Shown here piece after piece: positions 1 to 8,109 of a DNA stretch of 64,000 bases. The position numbers and the translations under genes are program-made. The notes below the pieces were generated by a model. It was not told the origin of the DNA. It was given only the letters and a program-made list of their open reading frames with translations, and did no database searches. This DNA comes from Rossellomorea aquimaris (GTDB lineage: Bacteria; Bacillota; Bacilli; Bacillales; Bacillaceae_B): the NCBI RefSeq assembly GCF_008180865.1, contig NZ_VTEX01000001.1, forward strand, positions 856,712 to 920,711, read 5' to 3'. Position 1 is the stretch's first letter, and every line of letters starts with the position of its first letter.

Positions 1-33
1 ATACTAAATTTTACTCATAAAGGAGAATGCATC

Positions 34-669
34 ATGAATCAAACAAAAATCAATGACTTTAACCAAATCATCACAGGTCGTCGTTCCATCCGTAATTATG
101 ACCCGTCTGTGAAAATCAGCAAAGAAGTAATGACAGAGATACTAACCGAAGCCACTCTTGCACCATCATCTGTAAACTTGCAGCCATGGCGTTTTGTGGT
201 CATCGATAGTCCAGAAGGGAAAGAAAAACTTGCACCACTTGCGAAATTCAATCAGACGCAAGTCAAAACTTCATCTGCAGTGATTGCGGTATTTGTAGAT
301 ATGAACAGCCTTGACTATGCGGATGAGATTTACAATAAAGCAGTAGAAGAAGGGTATATGCCTGCAGAAGTAAGAGACAGACAGCTACCATCTATTAAAG
401 GATTACTACAAATGATGACAACTGAACAGTTCAGGGAAATGAACCTCATCGACGCAGGGTTAGTATCCATGCAACTCATGCTTTCTGCACGTGCTCACGG
501 ATTTGATACGAATCCAATTGGTGGATATGAAAAAGATCAAATTGCTGAAGCATACGGGATGGACAAAGACCGTTACTATCCAGTCATGCTGATTTCAATC
601 GGAAAAGCGGCAGATGCAGGCTACAAATCTGTTCGCCTGCCAGTAGAGTCCATCACAGAATGGAAATAA
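34..669 (+). CDS. ydgI: NAD(P)H-dependent nitroreductase family flavoprotein (YdgI-like)
   Basis: A 211-residue FMN-dependent oxidoreductase of the nitroreductase fold, expected to reduce nitroaromatics or quinones in the cytoplasm with NAD(P)H. The N-terminal GRRSIRNYDP motif (about residues 15-24) is the usual FMN-phosphate contact, followed by the family APSSVNLQPW segment. The C-terminal NPIGGY and ISIGKAAD segments also fit. From memory the protein closely resembles B. subtilis YdgI over its whole length. An AAAGGAG site lies just ahead of the ATG. A small monooxygenase gene follows after 25 bp and is probably co-transcribed, which suggests a quinone or electrophile stress role. The natural substrate cannot be read from sequence. 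Confidence 0.9.
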   Translation: MNQTKINDFNQIITGRRSIRNYDPSVKISKEVMTEILTEATLAPSSVNLQPWRFVVIDSPEGKEKLAPLAKFNQTQVKTSSAVIAVFVDMNSLDYADEIYNKAVEEGYMPAEVRDRQLPSIKGLLQMMTTEQFREMNLIDAGLVSMQLMLSARAHGFDTNPIGGYEKDQIAEAYGMDKDRYYPVMLISIGKAADAGYKSVRLPVESITEWK

Positions 670-694
670 AAGATAAGAAAAGAGGAGAAAGTAT

Positions 695-991
695 ATGATT
701 ATTATTCATGCAGAATTTCATATTAATCCAACAAAAGAACAAGCATTTTTAGAAGAGATTCGCCCACTTGTAGCAGCATCCAAAGCAGAAGAGGGAAACA
801 TCTCATATGACTTAATGAAAGATACTGAAAGAGGAAGTGTCTATACTATGGTAGAAGTGTGGAGGGATACTGCTGCCGTTGAGATTCACAATGCGAGTGA
901 GCATTTTACTTCATTTGTTGGGAGAGCACCTGAGTATTTAGCGGCTCCTTTAGATGTGAAGATTTATGAAGGAAATAAGATAGAGAAATAA
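695..991 (+). CDS. Antibiotic biosynthesis monooxygenase-type (YcnE-like) small protein
   Basis: A 98-residue single-domain protein of the ABM dimeric alpha/beta-barrel family, of the same type as B. subtilis YcnE and E. coli quinol monooxygenase YgiN. Visible family features are the opening beta strand IIIHAEFHINP, the SKAEEGNISYDL segment and the HNASEHF motif near residues 64-70. It follows the nitroreductase after 25 bp with an AGAGGAG site, so the two form a probable operon. Such proteins act on quinones or other aromatics without a cofactor. The substrate here is unknown. Confidence 0.85.
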   Translation: MIIIHAEFHINPTKEQAFLEEIRPLVAASKAEEGNISYDLMKDTERGSVYTMVEVWRDTAAVEIHNASEHFTSFVGRAPEYLAAPLDVKIYEGNKIEK

Positions 992-1003
992 TTAATTTTA
1001 TGG

Positions 1004-1033
1004 GCATCTGACTTTTGGTTGGGTGCTTTTTTT
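1004..1033 (+). terminator. Rho-independent terminator of the nitroreductase operon
   Basis: GCATCT pairs with GGGTGC (two G-U pairs) and a run of seven T follows. It lies 13 bases after the monooxygenase stop codon. Confidence 0.6.
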
Positions 1034-1070
1034 ATATAAAAAATGCCAGGCGCATAAGCACCCGACATTT
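1034..1070 (-). terminator. Rho-independent terminator of the RNase J gene
   Basis: Read on the minus strand, AAATGTCGGGTGC and GCGCCTGGCATTT form a 13-bp stem with G-U pairs and a 4-base loop, followed by a T run. It sits directly after the RNase J stop codon. Confidence 0.7.
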
Positions 1071-1074
1071 CCAA

Positions 1075-2748
1075 CTACACTTCGATAATAACTGGTAATA
1101 TCATAGGTTTCCTTTTCAAATGCTTGAATAGGTATTGACCTACGTCTTTTTTGATCGCCTGTTTCATTTCTTTCCAGTCGCGAATATTTTCTGCAGACAA
1201 TTCATCTACAACTTTTTTAACGAGATGGTTTATGTCCTTTAATAGGTCTTCTGAGTTTCGTACAAAAACAAATCCCCGTGATATGGTATCAGGCCCAGAA
1301 ATAATCGAATGCTCCGACTTGCTAAGGGTAATGACAATGATAAGCATTCCATCTTCAGAAAGCTGTTTTCGATCACGTAACACAATTGATCCGATATCTC
1401 CGACGCTCAAACCATCTACAAAGGTGTCTCCTGCAGGAATGGTTCGCGTTTGCCGGGCAACGGAATTCTCGAAATCGACGACTTCACCGTTTTTTATTAT
1501 AAAAGTATTTCCTGTTTCTACTCCTACCGATTCAGCCAGGATTCTGTGATGATGCAGCATTCGGTATTCACCATGTATAGGAATAAAGTAAGTCGGCTTC
1601 ATTAATGTTAGCATGAGTTTTAAGTCTTCTTTATACCCGTGTCCAGATACATGCATCCCTGTTGTACTTCCACTTCCGTAAATCACGTGGGCACCAAGTT
1701 GAAATAAATTATCCAGAATACGTGATACGTCCTTTTCGTTTCCTGGTATAGGTGAAGCTGCCAGAATGACAGTATCACCTGGATAAACGTATACGTCCCT
1801 GAAGCTTCCAGTCGATAGGCGACCCAGTGCCGCCCTGGGTTCCCCTTGACTTCCCGTACATAAAATCGCAACCTTTTCGGGAGGTAATGCATCAATTTCA
1901 CGGGCATCGATCAGCATCCCGTCAGGCACGGTTAAATATCCCCGTTCCATGGCGACTGAAACTACATTGATCATGCTCCTTCCTAATAATGCCAGCCTCC
2001 TGTTTGTCTTGATGGAAGCATCGACTACCTGTTGGACCCGGTTGACATTCGAAGCAAAGGTTGAGACAAAGATTTTTCCAGTGGCTTTCAAGAACGCTTC
2101 ATCCATATGATTCCCCACCATTTGTTCAGAAGGGGTCAAGCCGCCCCGCTCCGCATTGGTGCTTTCAGAAAGTAAGACCAATACCCCTTCATCACCGATC
2201 CTGGCCATTTTATGAATGTCTGAGTATTGATGATTGGCAGGTGTTAAATCGAACTTAAAGTCTCCAGTATGTACGACATTTCCTTCCGGCGTATGAAATA
2301 CGATACCTAAACAATCCGGAATGCTGTGACTGACCCTGAAGAACGAAACATCGATCGTTCCTAAATTCAGGATGGAATTTGAGTCGATGGTTACAAGTTT
2401 TGTATCTCTTATAAGTCTATGCTCTTCTAATTTTAGTTCGATTAAACCCAGGGTGAAATGTGTAGCATAAATGGGCATGTTAATCTTTTTTAGAAGATAA
2501 GGTATGCCACCTATGTGATCCTCGTGGCCATGAGTGACGATTAATCCCCGTATTTTATCTTTGTTTTTTTCAAGATAAGTAACATCGGGAATGATTAAGT
2601 CAATTCCCAAAAGACTTTCATCAGGAAACTTACCTCCACAATCGATGATGACAATATCATCACGATGTTGAATGACATACATGTTTTTTCCTATTTCATT
2701 GATCCCGCCAAGTGCAAAAATGGATAATGCCTGTTCATTGGTATGCAA
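1075..2748 (-). CDS. Ribonuclease J family protein (additional paralogue)
   Basis: A metallo-beta-lactamase/beta-CASP ribonuclease of about 557 residues, the usual RNase J length. It opens with the FALGGINEIGKN motif, carries the zinc motif THGHEDHIGG near residue 75, and ends in KRKPMILPVIIEV as J1 and J2 do. The HxHxDH motif is intact, so it should be catalytic, unlike the degenerate motif of B. subtilis RNase J2. Sequence details such as IPGNEKDVSRILDN differ from both J1 and J2 as I remember them, so I read it as an extra RNase J. The open frame runs to 2763, but that TTG is itself part of the GGAGGG site. The TTG at 2748, seven bases after this site, is the better start. It is transcribed alone. 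Confidence 0.85.
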   Translation of the reverse strand: MHTNEQALSIFALGGINEIGKNMYVIQHRDDIVIIDCGGKFPDESLLGIDLIIPDVTYLEKNKDKIRGLIVTHGHEDHIGGIPYLLKKINMPIYATHFTLGLIELKLEEHRLIRDTKLVTIDSNSILNLGTIDVSFFRVSHSIPDCLGIVFHTPEGNVVHTGDFKFDLTPANHQYSDIHKMARIGDEGVLVLLSESTNAERGGLTPSEQMVGNHMDEAFLKATGKIFVSTFASNVNRVQQVVDASIKTNRRLALLGRSMINVVSVAMERGYLTVPDGMLIDAREIDALPPEKVAILCTGSQGEPRAALGRLSTGSFRDVYVYPGDTVILAASPIPGNEKDVSRILDNLFQLGAHVIYGSGSTTGMHVSGHGYKEDLKLMLTLMKPTYFIPIHGEYRMLHHHRILAESVGVETGNTFIIKNGEVVDFENSVARQTRTIPAGDTFVDGLSVGDIGSIVLRDRKQLSEDGMLIIVITLSKSEHSIISGPDTISRGFVFVRNSEDLLKDINHLVKKVVDELSAENIRDWKEMKQAIKKDVGQYLFKHLKRKPMILPVIIEV

Positions 2749-2915
2749 GAATGAACCCTCCAAGACAAATTGTTTTGGTTATTATGCCCGAATAGGTTGA
2801 TTTCATTAAGATAAACTTTTTGTTTTGAGAGATAAAAAGTTACGTGAAATAAATATATATATGGTAAATTATGTTATTATTGTTTATGAATGATACATAC
2901 TAAGGAGTGATGATG

Positions 2916-3575
2916 ATGACATCAACAAATGCATGGGCAGAAGTAGATCAATATTTTACGAGTAAACTTCAAGTATCAGATCCACTTATGGATTCTGTAT
3001 TGAAAGCAAATAGAGAAGCAGAACTGCCTGCAATCGATGTATCTCCGAATCAAGGGAAGTTTCTCTCGTTGCTTGCACAGCTTAAAGGAGCGAAACGAAT
3101 ATTGGAAATCGGGACACTTGGAGGCTATTGTACGATCTGGCTTGCCCGTGCACTGCCTGAGGACGGCCGCCTTGTAACCTTGGAATATAGTGAAAAACAT
3201 GCAAAAGTCGCTGCAAAAAACATACAAAACGCTGGAATGGAGCGAAAGGTGGAAATTAAGGTAGGTGCTGCCCTGGATACGCTGCCGACTATTGAAGGTG
3301 AATTTGATTTCATTTTTATCGATGCAGACAAACAAAACAATGCAAATTATTTTAAGTGGGCACTCGAGCTTTCTCAACCTGGAGCTGTCATCATTACAGA
3401 TAATGTGGTACGTGGTGGAAGAGTAATCGATGAAAACAGCGGAGATGAAAGCGTTCAAGGTGTTCGCCATTTTGTTGATATGTTGTCTAAAGAGCCCCGT
3501 ATTGATTCAACGGCTGTTCAAACTGTCGGGTCTAAAGGTTACGACGGGTTTGTAATGGGGATTGTGAAGGGATAA
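2916..3575 (+). CDS. SAM-dependent O-methyltransferase (CCoAOMT-like)
   Basis: A class I SAM-dependent methyltransferase of about 219 residues, the usual length for the caffeoyl-CoA/catechol O-methyltransferase group. Motif I is ILEIGTLGGYCTIWLA, the metal-binding acidic motif is FIDADKQNN, and ITDNVVRGGRV corresponds to the second metal/substrate loop. Cytoplasmic, presumably methylating a hydroxyl of a small catechol-like molecule; the substrate is unknown. Three ATG codons follow one another. AAGGAG at 2902-2907 is best spaced (8 nt) from the ATG at 2916, so the longer GTG/ATG starts are less likely. It is divergent from the RNase J gene and has no operon partner. Confidence 0.85.
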   Translation: MTSTNAWAEVDQYFTSKLQVSDPLMDSVLKANREAELPAIDVSPNQGKFLSLLAQLKGAKRILEIGTLGGYCTIWLARALPEDGRLVTLEYSEKHAKVAAKNIQNAGMERKVEIKVGAALDTLPTIEGEFDFIFIDADKQNNANYFKWALELSQPGAVIITDNVVRGGRVIDENSGDESVQGVRHFVDMLSKEPRIDSTAVQTVGSKGYDGFVMGIVKG

Positions 3576-3639
3576 AAAAATATTATTGTATTTTATGGCA
3601 TTTTTCTGTAAAATAAATGAAAATTCATAATCATACATG

Positions 3640-3864
3640 TCATGATAGGAATGAGTAGTGACTTATCTCCCTGGTGAAGAGAGCTGATGGCTGGTGGGAA
3701 TCAGTACAAAGATAAGCGCGAATTACCTCCTTAAACATTCTCTGTGAACCTTTCTTAGTAGCAGAGAACGGCCGATCCGTTATCCGTATGAAGTGGAAGA
3801 GAAATCTTCAATGAGGGTGGTACCGCGTTAACCACGTCCCTTTTTTTGGGGCGTGGTTTTTTGG
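3640..3864 (+). promoter_or_regulatory. Tyrosine-specific T-box leader with terminator
   Basis: The T-box core GAGGGTGGTACCGCG is at 3813-3827. The terminator stem AACCACGTCCC/GGGGCGTGGTT and its T run follow at 3829-3862. In stem I, CTTATC (3662-3667) pairs with GATAAG (3711-3716) and encloses a specifier loop with the Tyr codon UAC at 3705-3707. Uncharged tRNA-Tyr should stabilise the antiterminator and allow transcription into tyrS, which begins 230 bases downstream. Codon choice and downstream gene agree. Confidence 0.93.
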
Positions 3865-3887
3865 TGTGATTTTTGGTTGAGAGAGTG

Positions 3888-4022
3888 GATAACAGCGAAA
3901 GGTTCATTTTTACGGCGGAAGTTGAAATATATAGGCGGAATTTTCGTATTAACGGCGAATTTCCGAATATATAGGCGAAATCACAAATTCGTCGTTTCTA
4001 ATCAGAATATATCAGCGTAATT
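3888..4022 (-). repeat. Array of seven degenerate 20-bp repeat units (locus A)
   Basis: GCG cores with A-rich flanks recur at 20-base steps: the central C lies at 3896, 3916, 3936, 3956, 3976 and 4016, with a degenerate unit at 3996. Read on the minus strand, units resemble TTCGCCGTTAATACGAAAAT. The array fills the stretch between the T-box terminator and the tyrS start, so it is transcribed when the T-box reads through. The same unit occurs at 11307-11366 and 34578-34670. It encodes no protein that I can see. Confidence 0.7.
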
Positions 4023-4093
4023 AAAATGATCTCAAAGAACACGTTCAACCTGACGAATATTTAAACGATCATATTAATCAAGGAGGAATCACC

Positions 4094-5341
4094 ATGCAAC
4101 ACAAATGGGAATCACTTTCACAAGAACAACAGGCAGAAGTGGAAAAGCAGTTAACCGTATACAAAAATGGAGTTCATGAAATCATCCCAGAAGCAGAGTT
4201 AAGGCAAAAACTCGTCAAGTCAATTGCCACAGAAGTACCATTGAAAATCAAGCTTGGTCTAGACCCAACCGCTCCCGATGTTCACCTGGGTCATACGGTT
4301 GTTCTGAACAAATTAAGGCAGTTCCAAGAGAACGGTCATATCATTCAGCTTATTATCGGGGATTTCACAGGTAAAATCGGTGATCCGACTGGTAAGTCCG
4401 TTGCCAGGAAGCAGTTGACTGATGAAGAGGTGAAGAGAAATGCCCAAACTTACTTTGAGCAATTTGGGAAAGTCATCGACAAAGAGAAGGTGGAGCTTCA
4501 TTACAATTCCAAATGGCTGTCATCGTTGAATCTTGAAGATGTGATTCATTTATCATCGAAGATCACGGTTGCTCGATTAATTGAAAGAAACGATTTTTCT
4601 AACCGGTTGTCAACAGGGAAGCCAGTCTCGCTTCATGAGTTTTTCTACCCGTTAATGCAAGGATACGATTCCGTCGCATTAGAAAGTGATGTGGAGCTTG
4701 GCGGGACGGATCAGCAATTCAATGTGTTGATGGGAAGGCATCTTCAGGAGCATTACAAACAGGAGAAACAAGTGGTCATATTACTTCCTTTACTTGAAGG
4801 TCTTGACGGCGTGGATAAAATGTCAAAATCAAAACATAATTATATTGGAATTGATGAAAATCCTAACCAAATGTTTGGGAAGACGATGTCGATTCCGGAT
4901 GAATTGATCATCAAGTACTTCAACCTGATAACGGACTTATCTTTAGATGAGAAAACGAAAATAGAGAAGGAATTAATTCAAGGGACACTCCACCCCAGAG
5001 ACGCCAAAATACGTTTAGGAAAAACCATCGTGTCTATGTACCACGGAGAAGAAGCAGCTGCACAAGCCGAAAACAATTTTAAGGAAGTATTTCAAAAAGG
5101 CGCACTGCCTGATGATATTCCAGAGATACAGTGGACAGGTGAACGCAGAATGACCATTATCGACTTACTTGTTAACTTAAACATGCAAGGTTCAAAGAGT
5201 GAAGCACGACGGATGATCCAAAATGGAGGAATCAGAATCAATTCAGAAAAGGTTCTGGATATGCAATTGGAAGTAGAGATTGAAGATGGACTGATTGTAC
5301 AGGTAGGGAAGAGGAAGTATAAAAAGCTGAGAATAAGGTAA
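4094..5341 (+). CDS. tyrS: Tyrosyl-tRNA synthetase (TyrZ-type)
   Basis: A class I aminoacyl-tRNA synthetase of 415 residues that charges tRNA-Tyr. The class I signature appears as HLGH at residues 64-67 and KMSKS at residues 242-246. A C-terminal S4-like RNA-binding domain covers roughly residues 350-415. The opening [10 protein letters not shown] and [15 protein letters not shown] segments match the TyrZ subgroup of bacterial TyrRS, not the main B. subtilis TyrS. AAGGAGG precedes the ATG. It is controlled by the tyrosine T-box just upstream. An array of 20-bp repeats lies in its leader. Confidence 0.96.
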   Translation: MQHKWESLSQEQQAEVEKQLTVYKNGVHEIIPEAELRQKLVKSIATEVPLKIKLGLDPTAPDVHLGHTVVLNKLRQFQENGHIIQLIIGDFTGKIGDPTGKSVARKQLTDEEVKRNAQTYFEQFGKVIDKEKVELHYNSKWLSSLNLEDVIHLSSKITVARLIERNDFSNRLSTGKPVSLHEFFYPLMQGYDSVALESDVELGGTDQQFNVLMGRHLQEHYKQEKQVVILLPLLEGLDGVDKMSKSKHNYIGIDENPNQMFGKTMSIPDELIIKYFNLITDLSLDEKTKIEKELIQGTLHPRDAKIRLGKTIVSMYHGEEAAAQAENNFKEVFQKGALPDDIPEIQWTGERRMTIIDLLVNLNMQGSKSEARRMIQNGGIRINSEKVLDMQLEVEIEDGLIVQVGKRKYKKLRIR

Positions 5342-5347
5342 CTCCGT

Positions 5348-5395
5348 AAGAAAGTCGTCTAATCAGTATGAATAAGATGACTTTCTTATTTTTTA
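5348..5395 (+). terminator. Rho-independent terminator of tyrS
   Basis: AAGAAAGTCGTCT pairs with AGATGACTTTCTT across a 14-base loop, and ATTTTTTATT follows. It lies 7 bases after the tyrS stop codon. Confidence 0.85.
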
Positions 5396-5424
5396 TTAAA
5401 TCAATTATTTTTGATGTATTGTTG

Positions 5425-5477
5425 TTGCCTCAATGGAAGATCTTGCATATAATGAGGGTATATCAAATAAATTTGAT
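5425..5477 (+). promoter_or_regulatory. Promoter and ArsR-type operator of the arsR-like gene
   Basis: A sigma-A promoter with TTGCCT (5425-5430), a 17-bp spacer and a perfect TATAAT (5448-5453). ATCAAATAAATTTGAT (5462-5477), a 6-4-6 inverted repeat, covers the expected transcription start. The same 16-mer occurs before the permease gene at 5890-5905. This placement implies autorepression by the ArsR-like protein. Confidence 0.8.
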
Positions 5478-5495
5478 TTAAGAGGAGCTGATAGC

Positions 5496-5816
5496 ATGAA
5501 TAAACAAATTCCATTAAAAGATATATCACTGGATTCAACCTTCAGTAATTATGAAAAAAAATTCAAGGCACTAGCAGATCAAAAAAGGTTATTTATCCTG
5601 CACCAAATTACTGAAATGGGAGAAGTGTGTGTATGTGACTTATCTGATAAATTAGACTTACCCCAATCTAAACTTTCCTACCATCTGAAGATTTTAATGG
5701 ACGCTGAGTTGATCTTGAAAGAAACGCGGGGCACATGGAGTTACTATACATTAAATCACACTGAATTGAATCATTTGTTATCAGAACAACTTTGCTGCTT
5801 GTTTAGGCGTGAATAA
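5496..5816 (+). CDS. ArsR/SmtB-family metal(loid)-responsive repressor
   Basis: A winged-helix repressor of 106 residues. The recognition region is LPQSKLSYHLKILMDAELI, preceded by GEVCVCDLSDKL. The CVCD pair is the classical ArsR metalloid-sensing motif at the alpha-3 helix. Two more cysteines sit near the C-terminus (LCCLF). The open frame can be extended to 5433, but that codon lies inside the promoter. AGAGGAG at 5481-5487, eight bases before the ATG at 5496, fixes the start. The shared operators at 5462 and 5890 indicate that it represses itself and the permease that follows. Arsenite/antimonite or another thiophilic metal is the likely inducer. Confidence 0.88.
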   Translation: MNKQIPLKDISLDSTFSNYEKKFKALADQKRLFILHQITEMGEVCVCDLSDKLDLPQSKLSYHLKILMDAELILKETRGTWSYYTLNHTELNHLLSEQLCCLFRRE

Positions 5817-5871
5817 AGTGATTAATTTGCATGGTGACATCTTATGATTTATTCATCAAAAAAAATTGATG

Positions 5872-5905
5872 TATAATATTCAATAATTAATCAAATAAAT
5901 TTGAT
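5872..5905 (+). promoter_or_regulatory. Second ArsR-type operator and -10 box before the permease
   Basis: TATAAT at 5872-5877 is followed by ATCAAATAAATTTGAT at 5890-5905, identical to the operator at 5462-5477. The -35 region is weak (TTTATT-like). The permease therefore probably has its own promoter under the same repressor. Confidence 0.75.
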
Positions 5906-5928
5906 TAATTAAAATGGAGGCAGTCAAA

Positions 5929-6789
5929 ATGACTATGTTTAAAGATTTTATCAGTATCGCCCTTGAACTAACTGTGCTGTTTGTTGGAATATCCTTTGTG
6001 ATTCATCTACTTCAAGGAGTTATTCCTTATAAAAGGATGGAGGAGCTGATGGATAGAAGCCATCCTCTGTTGAGTGCTCTGATTGCTGTTGGTTTTGCAT
6101 TCGTCACACCATTTTGCTCTTGTTCAACCATCCCTATTGTCGTAAATCTATTGCGAAACAAAGTTCGTTTTCCAATTGTGATGATTTTCCTTTTTGCCTC
6201 ACCTGTACTGGATTTAACGATTTTGTCCTTGATGACCTATTTACTCGGATGGAAAGTAGCCATTGCATACACGATTTTAACCACTTCTTTTTCTATAATC
6301 ATAGGATTTGCGTTGAGTGCATTTGGATTTGAAAGACAACTAAAAAATGTCATGGTAGAAAATTTCTCAGTCCCTGAGAATGGAATCGACATTAAGAAAG
6401 CGATAAGAGAAACACTTACACTTATGAGAAATGTCTATCCATTTCTTATTATCGGGGCAGGGATTGGTTCGGTTATTCATGGTTCTGTTCCAACTGAATG
6501 GATTACAACCTATTTGGGAGGAGAGAATTGGTGGCTGGTTCCAATAGCTGCGATTATCGGAATTCCATTATATATCCGACTTTCTACAATGATTCCCATT
6601 TCCCAAATTCTCGTTGCTAAAGGAATGGCACTGGGACCAGTAATGGCTCTTATGATTGCATCAGCAGGAGCAAGTCTTCCTGAGGTGACGTTACTCCATA
6701 GCATTTTTAAGAAGAAGCTTGTACTCGCATTTATTGGCTCTGTCCTCATTATGTCTACTATGTCAGGATTCTTATTTTACTTTGTATAA
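5929..6789 (+). CDS. CSC-motif permease (ArsP_1/DUF318 family)
   Basis: An integral membrane permease of 286 residues with about eight hydrophobic segments. The hallmark is PFCSCSTIPI, the paired cysteines of the ArsP_1 (UPF0718) permease family, near residues 61-70. Family members export organoarsenicals or metal ions at the cytoplasmic membrane. GGAGG at 5916-5920 points to the ATG at 5929; the upstream ATG at 5914 overlaps that site. Control by the adjacent ArsR-like repressor supports a metal(loid) resistance role. The actual substrate cannot be decided from sequence. Confidence 0.85.
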   Translation: MTMFKDFISIALELTVLFVGISFVIHLLQGVIPYKRMEELMDRSHPLLSALIAVGFAFVTPFCSCSTIPIVVNLLRNKVRFPIVMIFLFASPVLDLTILSLMTYLLGWKVAIAYTILTTSFSIIIGFALSAFGFERQLKNVMVENFSVPENGIDIKKAIRETLTLMRNVYPFLIIGAGIGSVIHGSVPTEWITTYLGGENWWLVPIAAIIGIPLYIRLSTMIPISQILVAKGMALGPVMALMIASAGASLPEVTLLHSIFKKKLVLAFIGSVLIMSTMSGFLFYFV

Positions 6790-6802
6790 GGAGGTGAAGA
6801 AA

Positions 6803-6913
6803 ATGAAATGGTTAAAGAGTGTGATAGGTCAGAAAGAACAGAGGGATTGCTGTAAAGTGAAGTTGGTAGAAGTTAAAGATGAAAATGCTAAAAAAGAATG
6901 TTGTCAAAAATGA
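6803..6913 (+). CDS. Small cysteine-pair protein following the permease
   Basis: A 36-residue basic protein starting MKWLKSV, with two CC pairs: RDCCKVK near the middle and KECCQK at the end. AAGGAGGTG directly precedes the ATG, and the gene begins 13 bases after the permease stop, so it belongs to the same transcript. It recalls the tiny putative metal-binding proteins annotated by a LDCC motif in Bacillaceae (from memory). Four cysteines in 36 residues next to a CSC permease and an ArsR repressor suggest binding or delivery of a thiophilic metal; this is inference. Confidence 0.65.
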   Translation: MKWLKSVIGQKEQRDCCKVKLVEVKDENAKKECCQK

Positions 6914-6916
6914 AAA

Positions 6917-6957
6917 ATGAAGCCCTTGTTTACTAACGTAGGGCTTCATCTTTTTTT
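6917..6957 (+). terminator. Rho-independent terminator of the permease operon
   Basis: ATGAAGCCCT pairs with AGGGCTTCAT, followed by CTTTTTTT. It lies just after the small cysteine-pair gene. Confidence 0.85.
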
Positions 6958-6992
6958 GAGGGGATGTGAGCTTGCGACTATCCTCATTCAAA

Positions 6993-7855
6993 TCAATGAG
7001 TAGGTGCTTCGGTTAAATTAAAGCCAATATACTTTAACGCAGATTCTAAATTGCGTACCTTAACAATAGGTAGTTGAGATAATTGTCCGTTATCCTTTTC
7101 GTGAATCGCAATATCAGGTGTAATTCCTGTGAGGATGCTTTCAATACCCATTACCTTCAGTGATTTTACTAAGTTAATAAATACCGATGGAAAAATTCCA
7201 TCTAAAATAAGCAGTCCGGATAAGTCGATAATAAAGTACTCTGTATCGTGACTTGAGCCATATTCGAGAACTTTGTTTATTATTTTATCTGCCCTTATTT
7301 CATCGATGACTCCCTGAATACTAAGACAGGCAATTCCTTCTGTAATTGGGATAATCGGAACACTCAAGTAATTCATATTAAATTTGGTTTGATCCAAATC
7401 CAGGATATAAGACAGGATATCTGCCATGGATTGAAGGTATTCAATATCCGACTGACAGAAATTTTTCTCTTCTTTATCCATGACACATAATGTCCCAAAT
7501 ACATCCCCTTGTAAATCTCTTAGCGTAACCCCGAGAAATCCTTTCACCCCTAATTGAGAAGTAACTTCAACTCTTTGGTGATCGCATCTTCTGCAAGGTT
7601 TAACTTATGCATCTCATTGTTTTCATTCATTATAATCAACCTACAATATGTATCTCCATATTTAACAGAGTAACCCTCTGGAATGATCTCTTCTTTTTCG
7701 TTATAAGAACTTAAAACAGTCATGGAATCATCGCCTCGTCTTGTTACATAAGCCGTTTGAACATTTAAGTGTTTGCTTATGCTGTGGAACAACTTTTTAG
7801 AGGTGGCTATTAATGAATGGTATTCGGATGACGCTAAATTATACTCATTAGACAC
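6993..7855 (-). pseudogene. GAF-STAS sensor protein gene interrupted by a frameshift
   Basis: Two adjacent minus-strand frames (7550-7855 and 6993-7547) together make one protein of about 287 residues. The N-terminal part has helical and GAF-like sequence. The second frame continues the GAF fold (GFLGVTLRDLQGDVFGTLCVMD) and ends in a STAS domain (LSIQGVIDEIRADKI, then FIIDLSGLLILDG). The reading moves from one frame to the other at about 7566-7573. One missing base after the TKE codons restores TKE-x-EVTSQLGVKGFLGV, which reads as normal GAF sequence. Such RsbR-like proteins feed signals to the general stress stressosome. It may be a true pseudogene or a sequencing error. Confidence 0.7.
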
Positions 7856-8109
7856 GAATCTTTCCTCCTCCTCTAAACTAGAAATCTAAGAACTATGTAA
7901 GCAATCAAAAAAATACAGTTAATGTAACTATATAGATAATGGGGATGGATGTCTAATAAGAGACCTTTTTAAAAAAATACTTATTTAAGTTATAATTTAC
8001 CTTATATTGAAATCCGAAGAGAGGAAATGGAGTGTGCAATCAGTTATTTGTTATATTCAATGCAGATGAGTTGTCTAATAAGCAATAAGAGAGTAAGAGG
8101 AGAACAAAA

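Noticed and set aside
2976..3470. Minus-strand frame of 164 codons opposite the methyltransferase
   Set aside because: The plus strand encodes a clear methyltransferase; the antisense frame has no ribosome binding site and unlikely composition.
5433..5495. Longer N-terminus for the ArsR-like protein
   Set aside because: The segment contains the -10 box and operator, and the ATG at 5433 has no ribosome binding site.
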